64,000 nt of DNA from Symbiodinium natans (Eukaryota; Sar; Dinophyceae; Suessiales; Symbiodiniaceae). A model generated the notes under the pieces. That model was not told the origin of the DNA. It made no database searches and saw nothing but the letters and a program-made list of their open reading frames with translations. The stretch is taken from positions 355,001 through 419,000 of the forward strand of contig CAJNDS010001546.1 of assembly GCA_905221605.1 (NCBI GenBank), given 5' to 3'. Of the stretch, positions 63,836 to 64,000 are shown piece after piece; the first letter of the stretch is position 1; each line of letters begins with the position of its first letter. The translations under genes and the position numbers were made by a program.

Positions 63836-64000
63836 AGGATCCGATGCCGCGTTCCCGTTCCCAGTTTCCGAATCCGTTTTTTCAGCTTCCGAATCATGGT
63901 TTCCGACCCCACGTTTTTCAGTTTCCGAATCCGCATTTTCCAGTTCCCGAATCCGCGCTTTTGTTTCCGAATCCGCATTCCTATAATTTCCGAATCTGCG
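63836..64000 (+). repeat. GAATCC minisatellite, second locus
   Basis: Direct match to 49205-49380; runs off the end of the window. Confidence 0.8.

Noticed and set aside
1-64000. CRISPR arrays, rRNA and tRNA genes, bacterial operons
   Set aside because: None seen. The tandem repeats lack regular spacers, and the coding style (GC-AG introns, spliced leaders, LTR and LINE elements) is eukaryotic.

Overview
The window looks like nuclear DNA of a dinoflagellate, most likely Symbiodiniaceae/Suessiales-like; I do not name a species. Four things point there. (1) A complete 22-nt dinoflagellate spliced-leader (SL) sequence followed by a truncated second SL lies on the minus strand at 18829-18793. 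(2) A multi-exon gene has several GC-AG introns. (3) Dinoflagellate-style retroelements occur (copia, SL-tagged LINE, tyrosine-recombinase retroelements). (4) Degenerate TTTAGGG-like repeats are present. Most of the window is retroelement and repeat DNA.

1-5843: no gene recognised. It holds an array of seven 30-bp palindromes (3309-3751) and AT-rich telomere-like degenerate sequence (about 3811-4740).

5844-36235: a 30.4-kb nested composite, all read on the minus strand. The outer element is a Ty1/copia LTR retrotransposon with LTRs at 35770-36235 (5') and 5844-6408 (3'). Its gag-protease is broken by frameshifts. Its pol is long (integrase, RT with YVND in place of YVDD, RNase H) and ends in a cytosine-methyltransferase-like domain. 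At its polypurine-tract/3'-LTR junction three insertions lie in series, separated by copies of one 16-17 bp sequence: a ~0.3 kb fragment (A), a 5'-truncated LINE (L2) and a full-length LINE (L1, 6419-24359). L1 carries ORF1, an endonuclease/RT/RNase H ORF2, and a third ORF with protein-kinase-fold motifs that starts at a TGATG overlap with ORF2. L2 keeps only the kinase-like ORF. A 9.4-kb tyrosine-recombinase (YR) retroelement (9435-18829) sits inside L1 ORF2, flanked by a perfect 9-bp duplication. Its 5' end is the tandem SL. It encodes a tyrosine recombinase, a gag, and one pol with a C5-methyltransferase-like domain, a 2OG-Fe(II)-dioxygenase-like domain, RT and RNase H. Removing it joins the two halves of ORF2 in frame.

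36236-40159: a decayed YR-type retroelement on the plus strand (RT-RNase H pseudogene plus B1-A2-B2 split direct repeats).

41432-60226: a cellular gene region on the plus strand. A multi-exon gene (about 51912-58205) encodes a probable lumenal glycosyltransferase-like protein with a Cys-rich module, an alpha/beta domain, a Thr-rich stalk and a C-terminal membrane segment. Its last exon and 3' flank are duplicated at 41432-44822. Several introns carry GC donors; one holds a ~730-bp TTATTC-type microsatellite.

60227-64000: repeats (an inverted copy of the 48.6-49.2 kb segment, a GAATCC-rich minisatellite, hairpin-bearing tandem units). No gene seen.

Overall theme: retroelements here carry domains normally used on DNA bases or proteins (methyltransferase-like, dioxygenase-like, kinase-like). 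The methyltransferase-like domain recurs in two unrelated retroelement classes.
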